NCBI RefSeq assembly: GCF_001428245.1
Contig: NZ_LMRV01000037.1
Span: 20,687-84,686 of the forward strand
Reading direction: 5' to 3'
DNA from: Paenibacillus sp. Soil522
GTDB taxonomy: Bacteria > Bacillota > Bacilli > Paenibacillales > Paenibacillaceae
Length of the DNA: 64,000 nucleotides
This document shows positions 16,608 to 25,772 of the stretch, one piece after another (position 1 is the stretch's first letter; the number at the start of each line of letters is the position of its first letter). The notes under the pieces were generated by a model. That model saw only the letters and a program-made list of their open reading frames with translations, was not told the origin of the DNA and ran no database searches. A program made the translations under genes and the position numbers.

Positions 16608-18443
16608 TTAACGGAAACGGCTGAGAGGGTTGGGGACGTCATGCACGCGTAACTCCGCATCGCCGAATAGACGCCGTTTCGTCAACTGCTCAACCTGAAT
16701 CGTATCCGCAAACAGATCGAACTGTTCAAACCGTTCGCGGTGCTGCGGATGCTCCCGCTCATATTCGCGAATGACCTCCGCCACAATCCGCCAAAATACT
16801 AACTCTTCTTGGCCGAAACGCTCCTCCAGAAACATGCACAGTTCAGCAAGATTAATGAAAAAGAACGCATCGTGGACAAAATCGCGAACAACTGCCGGAT
16901 CATCCGTTTCAATAAACGAATTCCGGTTTATTTTCGGATGGTGAGCCGGTACCGGATGCAGCGTCGGGCAGGCGCCCGGATCGGCCAGATGGCGGCGCGA
17001 GAAACGAATTCCGTCATGAAAATCTTTGAGCGCCACACGTTCCGGCTTACCGTCCTTATGAATCAAAATCATATTTTGCGCGTGTGATTCCAGCGCTACC
17101 CCATGCGCATAAAGCATATGAATGAGCGGAACTACGGAACACCTGATGAGCGCCTCCGTCCATTCGAGAATGCCATACCGCTCGATCCACGGGGCGATAA
17201 GCGGACGGCCGGACGCTTCGACATGACAAAGCCCATTGAACGGAGCCGCTTCTTCCCCCTTGGACAAATAACCGTGCAGGCTTTCCCTCCAAATAGCGCC
17301 AAGCGTGCCGTACGCTTTCGCCTGCGCAAGCTCCGGCAGCGTTTCATGGTCGAACGCCGCTCCTGCCACTTCGCGAAGAAGAACAACGCTGGTCTTCTTC
17401 GCAACCGGATCGCCCTCAATTAGTCCGTGAAGCCAGTCGGAAATAAGCGGGGCATTCAAAATCGTATGGCGGGCCAGTATCCGGCCGGTTGACGTATTCG
17501 TAATGCTGAGCGGCAGCTTCAAATACGATTTGTCCGGAGACGCTGCGTTCGAAAGCGTGCGAATCGATTGCTGCGGCAGGTACGAATCCCCGCCTTCGCC
17601 GAGCGCAATGATGCGGCCTTCAGCGATATTACGGTAAAATGCCGCGCCGACAATCTCTCTCCACTGCCACGGATGAACCGCGACCAGCCTGAATGCTTCC
17701 GTTTCTCCTCCTGCTGCTTTGATCTTTTCCTGAAAGCGCGCAAGCGTCTCGTCGCCCAGCTCCCTCCGAATGAATGCGTCGTAGTCGATCGAACGGGAAT
17801 GCGACAGACGGCAATCGTCCTCAGAAACCGCCAGCCATAAAGGCTTCACTTCCTGTTTAAATTCCGGTCCGTATACGGCATTATCGGCAAGGTTGAAACC
17901 GATCCTCGACTTATAGCAAGGATGATAGGGATGGCCATCCAGCACATTCGCTTCCAAAGCGTCATACGACCTTTCCGTTTCGGAAAGCGGTACGGACGGC
18001 CTCTGCGCATGCGCCTGAGTGTCTTTTAGCAGCGTCTGAATAAGCTCGTCGTAAAACACGGGGAGACGCTCCTCGCATCCGGCATTTCCAAGCACCTCGG
18101 TTACAAACTCCGTGAGACGCGCTTCCGTCGTTACTCCGCCGGGTTCAATCCGTTTTACGGGATTTTGACGGATTCGAATACGGCCGAAGCTTTGCTTAAT
18201 CCGTCCGATACAAACATAAGCTGCGGTGCCGCCATCCGTCGTCTGCACCGGAACGATAAACCGCTCCTCCCCGCCTTGCAAGCTCTCGCGCTCGAACGGG
18301 ATGATCCGTTCATATAACAGCGTTTCGAGTAATTGGCTGATAATTCGTTTTTCAACACCATCCATATATTCCGGCTTAATGATATTGGTCCATTCGGCGC
18401 CTTTTCCGGCATCCGGTTTTTCTAACAGGTTTGATTGATTCAT
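16608..18443 (-). CDS. NIS siderophore synthetase (IucA/IucC family), second copy
   Basis: A 611-residue NIS synthetase with the complete family motif set: DGHPYHPCYKSRIGF (ATP/citrate region), VHPWQWREIV, RTLSNAA with YLKLPLSITNTS, and ESHAQNMILIHKDG followed by LKDFHDG. It is the best match to the canonical pattern of the three. The start ATG overlaps the stop of the previous synthetase gene (ATGA), and AAGGAGGAG lies just upstream. Likely condenses citrate or an intermediate with L-2,3-diaminopropionate; SbnE and SbnF are both possible equivalents. Confidence 0.93.
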   Translation of the reverse strand: MNQSNLLEKPDAGKGAEWTNIIKPEYMDGVEKRIISQLLETLLYERIIPFERESLQGGEERFIVPVQTTDGGTAAYVCIGRIKQSFGRIRIRQNPVKRIEPGGVTTEARLTEFVTEVLGNAGCEERLPVFYDELIQTLLKDTQAHAQRPSVPLSETERSYDALEANVLDGHPYHPCYKSRIGFNLADNAVYGPEFKQEVKPLWLAVSEDDCRLSHSRSIDYDAFIRRELGDETLARFQEKIKAAGGETEAFRLVAVHPWQWREIVGAAFYRNIAEGRIIALGEGGDSYLPQQSIRTLSNAASPDKSYLKLPLSITNTSTGRILARHTILNAPLISDWLHGLIEGDPVAKKTSVVLLREVAGAAFDHETLPELAQAKAYGTLGAIWRESLHGYLSKGEEAAPFNGLCHVEASGRPLIAPWIERYGILEWTEALIRCSVVPLIHMLYAHGVALESHAQNMILIHKDGKPERVALKDFHDGIRFSRRHLADPGACPTLHPVPAHHPKINRNSFIETDDPAVVRDFVHDAFFFINLAELCMFLEERFGQEELVFWRIVAEVIREYEREHPQHRERFEQFDLFADTIQVEQLTKRRLFGDAELRVHDVPNPLSRFR

Positions 18444-20248
18444 AGCTCCTCCTTACAGTGGGAAATCGGATTGGGAATGTCCACATAAAGCGGCGATTCC
18501 CCCCGTTGTTGAAAACGGCTAATTAAATTGGCTTTCGCGGGAAGCTTCGCATTCGTAAGCAAATCCCCAATATAATCGCGAAGCCTAGAGCAGCTTGATT
18601 CGTTTTGTTCATCCTCAAGGAGACGGCGGACAACGGCCCACAGCTGTTTCTCCCCTATGCGGTGATGCCAAGCCAAGGTATGGACCAATGCGCCCAAATG
18701 ATTGACGAAGAAGTAGTATTTCAGACGAAACCATGCTTCTTCTGCGGGATACAGCACCGGGCTGTCTGCGGAAACGAGCGTCTGAACCCAGCCGGCATGC
18801 TCCGCACGGCCGCGGTCGACACTGATCCCTTCCAAATCTCTAACGTAAAACCGGCTCGGCATGCCATTCTCAATAGCAACGAGGGAATTTTGGACATGCG
18901 CTTCAAGGCTGACTCCTGTATCCGCCAACAATTTCAAAAGCGGCAGCATCGAAATTCGCAAATAAGCGGCCAGCCATTCTTTCGGATCGGGTATACTTCC
19001 ATCATGCGACTGCCTGATAGCTTGAATCAGCTTCGGTTCACGCTCCCCGGGAAAACTCTCGAGCAGCGACGCTACGACAAAGCTGTGCCGGCTTTCGTTC
19101 CCGGCAAGCTGGTCAGCCTTGCGGAATACGACCGCGAAACTCGCCGCGAGCCGTTCACATATGCCCGGGCTTCCGGCGGCAGCATCGCATCGGATGGTCC
19201 GATACCCGGTTTCCGGCAAAATTTGAAAGCTGCCTCTACTGTTAAAGACGCCAAGACTTTTCAAAATTTTGGCTGCGTCTATCGTGCGGCTCACTTGTTC
19301 GACCGTATTTTCACGAATAAAGTTCGTAATTCTGACATGCAGCGGGAGCTTGAAAAAGTATCCCCACTCCGGATCCCACACGGTGCGAACGGAAGAGGTC
19401 GGGTATACGGGAGAACCGAGCGGTCCGAGATCGATGAGCGTTTTGTCCAGCAGCATCTGCCGTACCGCCTCATCGCGCTTTACATATTGCGCTTGCCACG
19501 GATGGAGCGGAATGAGCCGATAGAGCGGTAATCTCTCTCCAAGGAGCCGTTCTGCCTGAACGATCACGGCAGGAGAGATCGCGTCCTCGAAACCGTCAAG
19601 CCGTTCTTCTTCGACCAGCCCGGCGGATGCGGCGAAATAGTGCAGCGTAAAGGCCGCCCGGAATTCCGGAGCATAGACCGGAAGCTCCTCGTCTGTGAAA
19701 CCTTCCGAGCTCTTCGGAGTCGGATGGAACGGATGGCCCGCAAGCAGCGTCTGCTCGGAACCGACGTAATCCAGCCGATCAGACTTGCCGCTCTCCCTGC
19801 GTTCAAGAGCGCCGGCGATATAAAACCGCATTTTCCGCATGCTGTTCTCGATTTGCCCGCGTAGTTCCGACAGTCTTTCACTCCGTTTCATATCCTCATC
19901 GTATAAGCTGACTTCCTCAACAATCGCGCCGATTAAACGATCCGGTTCAACCGGTGACAATACGCCGCCGCAGTTGGCCATATAAAAAGAGCTGCCATAC
20001 TGATGCTGACCGGTCTCCGAATAATAGACGAGTTGTCCGGCAATCCGTTTTTTGCTGTGCGGAAGCTCTACCGTGAACGGCTCTCCTTGTTCGTCCGGCG
20101 GAAATAAACCGGACTCCGCCCTTTCGCATCTCATGTCGAATGCGCCAATTTCCCGGAGAAAGCTGTTGAGCAGCCCGCGAATCGAAGCGTTCTCGGCCAA
20201 TCGTCTGCTAATCGGATCGACGGCTGGTAATAATGGATGTCCTTGCAA
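18440..20248 (-). CDS. NIS siderophore synthetase (IucA/IucC family), first copy
   Basis: A 602-residue NIS synthetase with AGHPFHPTPKSSEGF, LHPWQAQYVK, SSVRTVWDPEWGYFFKLPL and LEAHVQNSLVAI followed by VRDLEG. TTG 20248 is the start: GAAGGGAG lies eight bases before it and no suitable ATG is near. It follows the SbnB gene and is coupled to the next synthetase through an ATGA overlap. With the copies at 16608-18443 and 12625-14571 it makes three synthetases, the same number as in the staphyloferrin B cluster (SbnC, SbnE, SbnF). Individual correspondence needs a tree. Confidence 0.92.
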   Translation of the reverse strand: MQGHPLLPAVDPISRRLAENASIRGLLNSFLREIGAFDMRCERAESGLFPPDEQGEPFTVELPHSKKRIAGQLVYYSETGQHQYGSSFYMANCGGVLSPVEPDRLIGAIVEEVSLYDEDMKRSERLSELRGQIENSMRKMRFYIAGALERRESGKSDRLDYVGSEQTLLAGHPFHPTPKSSEGFTDEELPVYAPEFRAAFTLHYFAASAGLVEEERLDGFEDAISPAVIVQAERLLGERLPLYRLIPLHPWQAQYVKRDEAVRQMLLDKTLIDLGPLGSPVYPTSSVRTVWDPEWGYFFKLPLHVRITNFIRENTVEQVSRTIDAAKILKSLGVFNSRGSFQILPETGYRTIRCDAAAGSPGICERLAASFAVVFRKADQLAGNESRHSFVVASLLESFPGEREPKLIQAIRQSHDGSIPDPKEWLAAYLRISMLPLLKLLADTGVSLEAHVQNSLVAIENGMPSRFYVRDLEGISVDRGRAEHAGWVQTLVSADSPVLYPAEEAWFRLKYYFFVNHLGALVHTLAWHHRIGEKQLWAVVRRLLEDEQNESSCSRLRDYIGDLLTNAKLPAKANLISRFQQRGESPLYVDIPNPISHCKEEL

Positions 20249-20300
20249 ATTGGTTTCTCCCTTCTATCGAATTTGAGGCGACCGGCTCTCTGCCGATCTG

Positions 20301-21380
20301 TTAATAAAGCTTCAGGCTTACGCCCGCTTTCTCTTCCAATGCCTTGAGATAAATATGGCGTGCGCATGAAATATCCTCAATGGCCATCCCCATCGGATTC
20401 AAAATAATAATCTCTTCATCCGATTCCCGGCCGGCTTTTTGACCAATCACGATTTCCCCGAGCTCCGCATACAGACTCTCACGGGAGAAGCTGCCTTCCA
20501 GCACCAGCTGGTTGATCATTTTTTTCTCGCGGTTCGATTGATCCCAGTCGTCCACAACCACTTTATCCGCCTTTAGAAATACATCCTTTTGTACGTCCAT
20601 AATGGATGTATTGCTGACAAAAACCCCCTTCTGCAGCCATTCATACGGAATGTACGGGGTATCTGTCACCGTGCATGTCACGACGACTTCGCCTTGCCGG
20701 ACTGCGTTTTCAGCCGACTGCTCGATATGGATTTTAATATTCATATACCGCGATGCAAGCTCGTCTCTCAGCCTTTCCGCTGCTGCCGCATTCACGTCAT
20801 AAAGATGAAGCTCTTCAATATGCGCAAACTGTTCCAAAAGAGTTCGAAGCTGTGCGCTTGCAATGAGGCCGCAGCCGATGCAGGACACGCGGCGGAAGTT
20901 TTTGCGTGCGAGATGCCTTGCCGCGACTGCGGTTACCGCAGCCGTACGCATGCTGCTGATGAGTCCCGCCTCCAAAATGGCGACCGGATAATTGCTTTGC
21001 GGATCGTTAAGCGCGATAATGCCGCTCGCCCTCTCGAGTCCTTTTCTTTGCGGGTTGTCGTGCTTGCTTCCGATCCATTTGATACCCGACATAGGAGTGT
21101 CCCCCCCGATATGCGCGGGCATGGCGATGATACGGTCAGCGATATGTCCGTCTTTGCTGTCGGTACGCAAGTAAGGTTTAAGCGGCTGGACGTACTCTCC
21201 CCTCGCATGCAGTGTCAGCGCCTGCTCGATCGCCTCCACATAAAGATCAGATCTTTCTCCTCCCAGCGAGGCGATCGTTTCTCTGTCTAAATAAAGCAGC
21301 GTTGGCGCTTTACCGTTGTTGGATCTTGTCTGTTCAGGCGATATCGTTTGTGCAGTTCCGCCTGCTGCTTTCATGCTCAT
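20301..21380 (-). CDS. sbnB: SbnB-like N-(1-amino-1-carboxy-2-ethyl)glutamate dehydrogenase
   Basis: A 359-residue member of the ornithine cyclodeaminase/mu-crystallin family. The Rossmann segment is RRVSCIGCGLIASAQL, and IKWIGSKHDNP and NDPQSNYPVAILEA are family-typical. In Staphylococcus SbnB oxidatively hydrolyses the SbnA product to L-2,3-diaminopropionate and 2-oxoglutarate, both building blocks of staphyloferrin B. It follows SbnA with a 33-base gap, the fixed SbnA-SbnB pairing. GAGAGGAG lies about 10 bases before ATG 21380; a second ATG at 21374 is possible. Confidence 0.92.
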   Translation of the reverse strand: MSMKAAGGTAQTISPEQTRSNNGKAPTLLYLDRETIASLGGERSDLYVEAIEQALTLHARGEYVQPLKPYLRTDSKDGHIADRIIAMPAHIGGDTPMSGIKWIGSKHDNPQRKGLERASGIIALNDPQSNYPVAILEAGLISSMRTAAVTAVAARHLARKNFRRVSCIGCGLIASAQLRTLLEQFAHIEELHLYDVNAAAAERLRDELASRYMNIKIHIEQSAENAVRQGEVVVTCTVTDTPYIPYEWLQKGVFVSNTSIMDVQKDVFLKADKVVVDDWDQSNREKKMINQLVLEGSFSRESLYAELGEIVIGQKAGRESDEEIIILNPMGMAIEDISCARHIYLKALEEKAGVSLKLY

Positions 21381-21413
21381 TTATGTATGCTCCTCTCTTA
21401 ATTGCAATGCTTT

Positions 21414-22430
<1,017 letters not shown>

Positions 22431-22453
22431 TTACTGACCATAAATTATGATAT

Positions 22454-22468
22454 TGATAATCATTATCA
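22454..22468 (-). promoter_or_regulatory. Fur box before siderophore biosynthesis operon
   Basis: TGATAATCATTATCA is a perfect 7-1-7 Fur palindrome directly upstream of sbnA. An AT-rich TAAAAT stretch on its upstream flank may be the -10 element, but no convincing -35 was found. Confidence 0.9.
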
Positions 22469-22519
22469 TTTTATCTATATTCAGATTAGCATGATGTACG
22501 ACCCTTGGTAAATGATTCG

Positions 22520-22543
22520 ATCGGATAATCTCTACTATCCGAT
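22520..22543. promoter_or_regulatory. Palindrome between LuxR-type gene and sbnA
   Basis: ATCGGATA and TATCCGAT form a perfect 8-8-8 inverted repeat. No T run follows on the minus strand, so it does not look like a terminator. It is a candidate operator for the adjacent LuxR-type protein. Confidence 0.5.
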
Positions 22544-22559
22544 TAGAGTATGTTCTTCA

Positions 22560-22976
22560 CTACTTCCCCCCTATTTGCAGCATTTGTTTTAATACATAAA
22601 TAAAATCCGCGCCTGATTTTTCAATCTCGAGCGCCTTTTTCATGTTTTGAATATGCTTTTTAACCGTGTTTTCGGAAACGTAAAGCTCTCCGGCAATCCG
22701 CTTTATTGAATAATGCCCGCAGAGCATGACCGCGATTTGCTGCTGCCTGTTGCTGAGCGGCGCCGGAAGTGCCGCATCATGACCTAGAAGTGGCTCCTCT
22801 GCCGGATTCTTTTCCTGACAAGCGCCATTACACTCAAGAGTCACTTTCACATATTCAGAGATGCCAAGCCGCATCACCTGCTCCACAACGTCGAGATGCA
22901 GACCGGCCAGCTTGGCGCGACCCGTCTCATCCATTACGCTAGAGTCGATCGTTAGTCTAATTTTTGTCACAGACAT
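22560..22976 (-). CDS. LuxR-type HTH regulator in siderophore locus
   Basis: A small regulator of about 138 residues. The C-terminal 60 residues are a GerE/LuxR helix-turn-helix (LSNRQQQIAVMLCGHYSIK then LYVSENTVKKHIQNMKKAL). The N-terminal 70 residues match no receiver or autoinducer domain I recognise and contain the cysteine pair CNGAC, which could bind a metal or cluster. ATG 22976 follows CGGGAGGG by a few bases; the longer start at 22997 precedes it. It sits directly before sbnA, with a 24-bp palindrome in between, and is separated from the reductase gene by a terminator. Control of the siderophore operon, in addition to Fur, is inferred. Confidence 0.8.
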   Translation of the reverse strand: MSVTKIRLTIDSSVMDETGRAKLAGLHLDVVEQVMRLGISEYVKVTLECNGACQEKNPAEEPLLGHDAALPAPLSNRQQQIAVMLCGHYSIKRIAGELYVSENTVKKHIQNMKKALEIEKSGADFIYVLKQMLQIGGK

Positions 22977-23023
22977 AGCACCCTCCCGATATTCCATTAA
23001 AAATCATTCCTAGACGAAATGAA

Positions 23024-23062
23024 AAAGAGAAGCGACTTTTCCGTTCAAGTTGCTTCTCTTTT
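23024..23062 (-). terminator. Terminator after FhuF-like gene
   Basis: AAAAGAGAAGC and GCTTCTCTTTT form a stem 13 bases past the FhuF-like stop, with a T-rich arm on the minus strand. Confidence 0.75.
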
Positions 23063-23074
23063 CTTTCATGCACC

Positions 23075-23881
23075 TTATGGTTTCCCTTGTGCCGATAGTG
23101 GTTTATGTTCTCCTTCGTGGGCCGCCAAATATTTTTCAACGCGTTTCTCATCCGATATGAGAGGGCATGTATAACAATAACGGTCCTCACCGGGCAGACG
23201 GTAATTTAAACAGCATTTTGCCCGAAGCAAAATTTGCTGTCCCTCATGCAGCGGATCATCTACGCTCCGAAAGCGGGTAATTATAGGATTGTACGCTTTT
23301 CCGGGAAACCAATCTGATTGATAAGGCTCTGTCATGGCGCGGAAAACATTCTCAATGTTGCTGCGATTTTCGCTTGATTCAGCCTCTTTGATCCATTCCT
23401 TCTTCCAATATGCAAGCAGATAGGAGAAGGTAGCCCACAAGTTTGATTCTCGAATTCCGGTATGATACACGGTTTTAGTAAACACGGGATGGACGTTTTC
23501 CGAAAGTAAATGTCCAATATACAAATCATTTTTCCGTTTCGGGTCATGGACAGATTTCAATGGATTAAATTCAACCGAATCTGCGATATGAAAGTTTAAT
23601 CCGCTGCCGTTTACCGTTATTTTCACCTTTTCCACCGACATATCGATGCCGATTTGATGGTGCGTCCATAAATACAATCCCCCAGCAATTAATGAGCCGT
23701 AACGTTTAATAAATAGAGAACCGATGACTCTGCTATTCGATGTATTCAAATTTTCACCGAAACGTTTCAGCAAATAAACAAATTGTTCTTCAGAATCCAA
23801 AGCTATTGCTTCCTTGTTCGTACATGCTTCAAGTGAAATATTGAATCGATTTTGAAATAAAGGTAAATCGAAGGGAACCAT
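23075..23881 (-). CDS. FhuF-like ferric-siderophore reductase
   Basis: A 268-residue cytosolic protein. The C-terminal motif CCLNYRLPGEDRYCYTC supplies four cysteines in a CC-x11-C-x2-C arrangement, very close to the [2Fe-2S] motif of FhuF and related siderophore ferric reductases. The rest is helical without membrane spans. The expected role is reductive release of iron from the imported siderophore. ATG 23881 has TAGGAG nine bases upstream, and a Fur-like box (23925-23939) lies above it. Its place beside the synthesis operon suggests it serves the same siderophore. Confidence 0.85.
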   Translation of the reverse strand: MVPFDLPLFQNRFNISLEACTNKEAIALDSEEQFVYLLKRFGENLNTSNSRVIGSLFIKRYGSLIAGGLYLWTHHQIGIDMSVEKVKITVNGSGLNFHIADSVEFNPLKSVHDPKRKNDLYIGHLLSENVHPVFTKTVYHTGIRESNLWATFSYLLAYWKKEWIKEAESSENRSNIENVFRAMTEPYQSDWFPGKAYNPIITRFRSVDDPLHEGQQILLRAKCCLNYRLPGEDRYCYTCPLISDEKRVEKYLAAHEGEHKPLSAQGKP

Positions 23882-24141
23882 ATGCTATGTCTCCTAAAGG
23901 GTTAATGAATCTATCTGCTGAATATGATAATCGTTCTCAAAATGAATGTCAAACGAAGCTTGTTATAAAGTGGAATTTGAACAGAAAAAAGATACTAGTA
24001 GAACGATCGTTTCAATTCTTCCTTGGATTGAACACGAATATATCGAAGTACCTGCTTGAACATCATGGCAAAGAACACTTCAATGATGGTTCAGCCATGA
24101 ACCATGCTTGGGGGTGAATATGAACTCGAATCGTTAGAAAA
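23882..24141. other. Intergenic, promoter side of FhuF-like gene
   Basis: Apart from the Fur-like box this stretch holds nothing I can assign. A 76-codon plus-strand open frame (23887-24117) lacks an RBS and any recognisable motif. Confidence 0.5.
23925..23939 (-). promoter_or_regulatory. Fur-like box before FhuF-like gene
   Basis: TGATAATCGTTCTCA matches the 7-1-7 Fur consensus with two mismatches and lies about 44 bases before the start codon. Confidence 0.6.
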
Positions 24142-24199
24142 AAGCTCTCCTTTAGGTTGCAGGTTTTGTTATTTAACCTGTCTGACTAAAGGAGAGCTT
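24142..24199 (-). terminator. Terminator ending the polysaccharide region
   Basis: AAGCTCTCCTTTAG and CTAAAGGAGAGCTT form a perfect 14-bp stem with an inner CAGGTT/AACCTG stem. On the minus strand it runs into six T, downstream of the beta-helix hydrolase gene. Confidence 0.88.
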
Positions 24200-24257
24200 G
24201 CCGCTTTTGGGACAATACCGAACTTGCCGCTTCCGCTGAAGGTTGCAGCCTTATGCG

Positions 24258-25697
24258 TTATTCAAAACGGATGTCATTAGCAAACGGAAGCACCTGGATA
24301 TTGCCCGATTCGGCGTCCGTCACCGGCTTCCCGTTGATTGTGACATTCTTGAATACGATATGCTCGACCGTCCTGTCCGCATCGTACCCACCGATTCGCG
24401 ATGGATTGCTGCAGTCCCCGAAAAAGGAAATATTCTCGTAGCGGATTTGTTCGATTCGTTTGCCCGGTACCGGATTGTACTTCGGGTTGAAGAGCACGCG
24501 GATATCGAACAGACGTCCTAACTCGAACGGTTCAACCCGGATGTTCCGGTAGGTCACATTTCGGACCGTATTGTTATCGCCGCAGTTAATCGACATACAG
24601 CCCCGATAGTCGGGCTGCGGCTCATGATGCTCCAGCACATCGATATTTTCGAACAGGACGTTCTCGATGACGTCCCCTTTATGGTGATTGCCATGCCCGC
24701 CGAGATTCATCGGATGAGCCACGTCCGCCCATAAGACGGAATTTCGGACGGCGACATTCCGCGTGTCCCCCTGATAATCCCAACGGCTGGCGTAAACCGC
24801 GATGCAATCGTCGGAATTGCGCATAAACACATCCTCGATCTCGATATCTGAGCTGGCCATCATATCGATCCCGTCCGACCAGCCCTTCGTGCTGAACGCT
24901 TTGAAGTTCGCGATCCGGATCTGCTCGGACTTGCCGATATAGATGCTGTAATGCGGCGGATCGATAAGGGCAATTCCCTCGACGCGAATCCGCTTGGAGA
25001 AGATGATGCGTACCCCGCGGAATGCGGAAAATCGCCCGAATTCGGTCAAGTAAAGAACTCCTCTGCCGCGGACCGTGACATCGCTGACGGAGTCGCATAC
25101 CATCGAGCCCGCGACCGCCGCTCCCCCGGCGATGTAAACCGTCTTCCCCGACGGGATTCGCAGAATCACTTCCTCCAAATGATGCATGCCCGGCCCAAAA
25201 TAGAGCGTATGCGTCTCGCAGCCGTCTGTTCCCGCAGCCGTCAGCAGCGCCAGAAGATCCTCGGTCCGGTGGATACCCGGCTTGACGTACGCGATGCCCG
25301 GCTCGTCAGGGGACGGCGCATCCTGCTCGAGCGGATTGGCGAACAGATGCAAATTATGGAATCTATCCCCATTCACTTCCACCGACAGCTTTTGCGGGCC
25401 GTCAATGGCAAACGTGATCGTATTGCCGTTAAGCGCGAAAGAAACGCCGCGCGACAACGGACGAATGACGCATTCGTTTACGGTCCCCTCGTTCTTTGTA
25501 ACCTCAATCTCAATCGGGCCCGAGCAATCAAACATCGCCATAGAGGCATGCCGGACCTGATGCATGTCTACTTTGACATCATAGACGAAGAGCTGCTCCC
25601 ATTCGCCGCCCGCCGGTCTTGCCCTGACCGTGAAATCGTGATTTTCCGCTACCCCCGCGGGACCCGGATACGTAATCAGTTTTGTTTCATTTGACAT
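24258..25697 (-). CDS. Right-handed beta-helix glycoside hydrolase, GH28/GH49-like (copy 1)
   Basis: A 479-residue protein without signal peptide, so probably cytosolic. An N-terminal beta-sandwich (about 1-125) is followed by a parallel beta-helix (about 150-470) recognisable from serial short strands such as VTVRGRGVLYL and VRNVTYRNIRV. Candidate catalytic acids lie in SDGIDMMASS and RNSDDCIAVY, reminiscent of the Asp residues of GH28 polygalacturonases and GH49 dextranases; GGHG follows. Paralogue at 44284-45720 shows the same layout and very similar motifs. RBS GGAGG lies before ATG. It probably cleaves imported oligosaccharides. The substrate is unknown; a non-hydrolytic beta-helix enzyme cannot be excluded. 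Confidence 0.78.
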   Translation of the reverse strand: MSNETKLITYPGPAGVAENHDFTVRARPAGGEWEQLFVYDVKVDMHQVRHASMAMFDCSGPIEIEVTKNEGTVNECVIRPLSRGVSFALNGNTITFAIDGPQKLSVEVNGDRFHNLHLFANPLEQDAPSPDEPGIAYVKPGIHRTEDLLALLTAAGTDGCETHTLYFGPGMHHLEEVILRIPSGKTVYIAGGAAVAGSMVCDSVSDVTVRGRGVLYLTEFGRFSAFRGVRIIFSKRIRVEGIALIDPPHYSIYIGKSEQIRIANFKAFSTKGWSDGIDMMASSDIEIEDVFMRNSDDCIAVYASRWDYQGDTRNVAVRNSVLWADVAHPMNLGGHGNHHKGDVIENVLFENIDVLEHHEPQPDYRGCMSINCGDNNTVRNVTYRNIRVEPFELGRLFDIRVLFNPKYNPVPGKRIEQIRYENISFFGDCSNPSRIGGYDADRTVEHIVFKNVTINGKPVTDAESGNIQVLPFANDIRFE

Positions 25698-25772
25698 ATT
25701 GGTACCTCCAACCGATTTAGTTTAATAGCCGCCGTATCAAATTTTTCCAATACCAGCAGTAAGAGCTTTACA

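Noticed and set aside
18605..19531. 308-codon plus-strand frame inside the first NIS gene
   Set aside because: Antisense shadow of a GC-rich gene with clear NIS motifs.
22520..22543. Palindrome as terminator of the LuxR-type gene
   Set aside because: No T run on either strand after the stem.
23887..24117. 76-codon plus-strand frame after the FhuF-like gene
   Set aside because: No RBS or family resemblance, and it overlaps the Fur-like box and promoter of the minus-strand gene.
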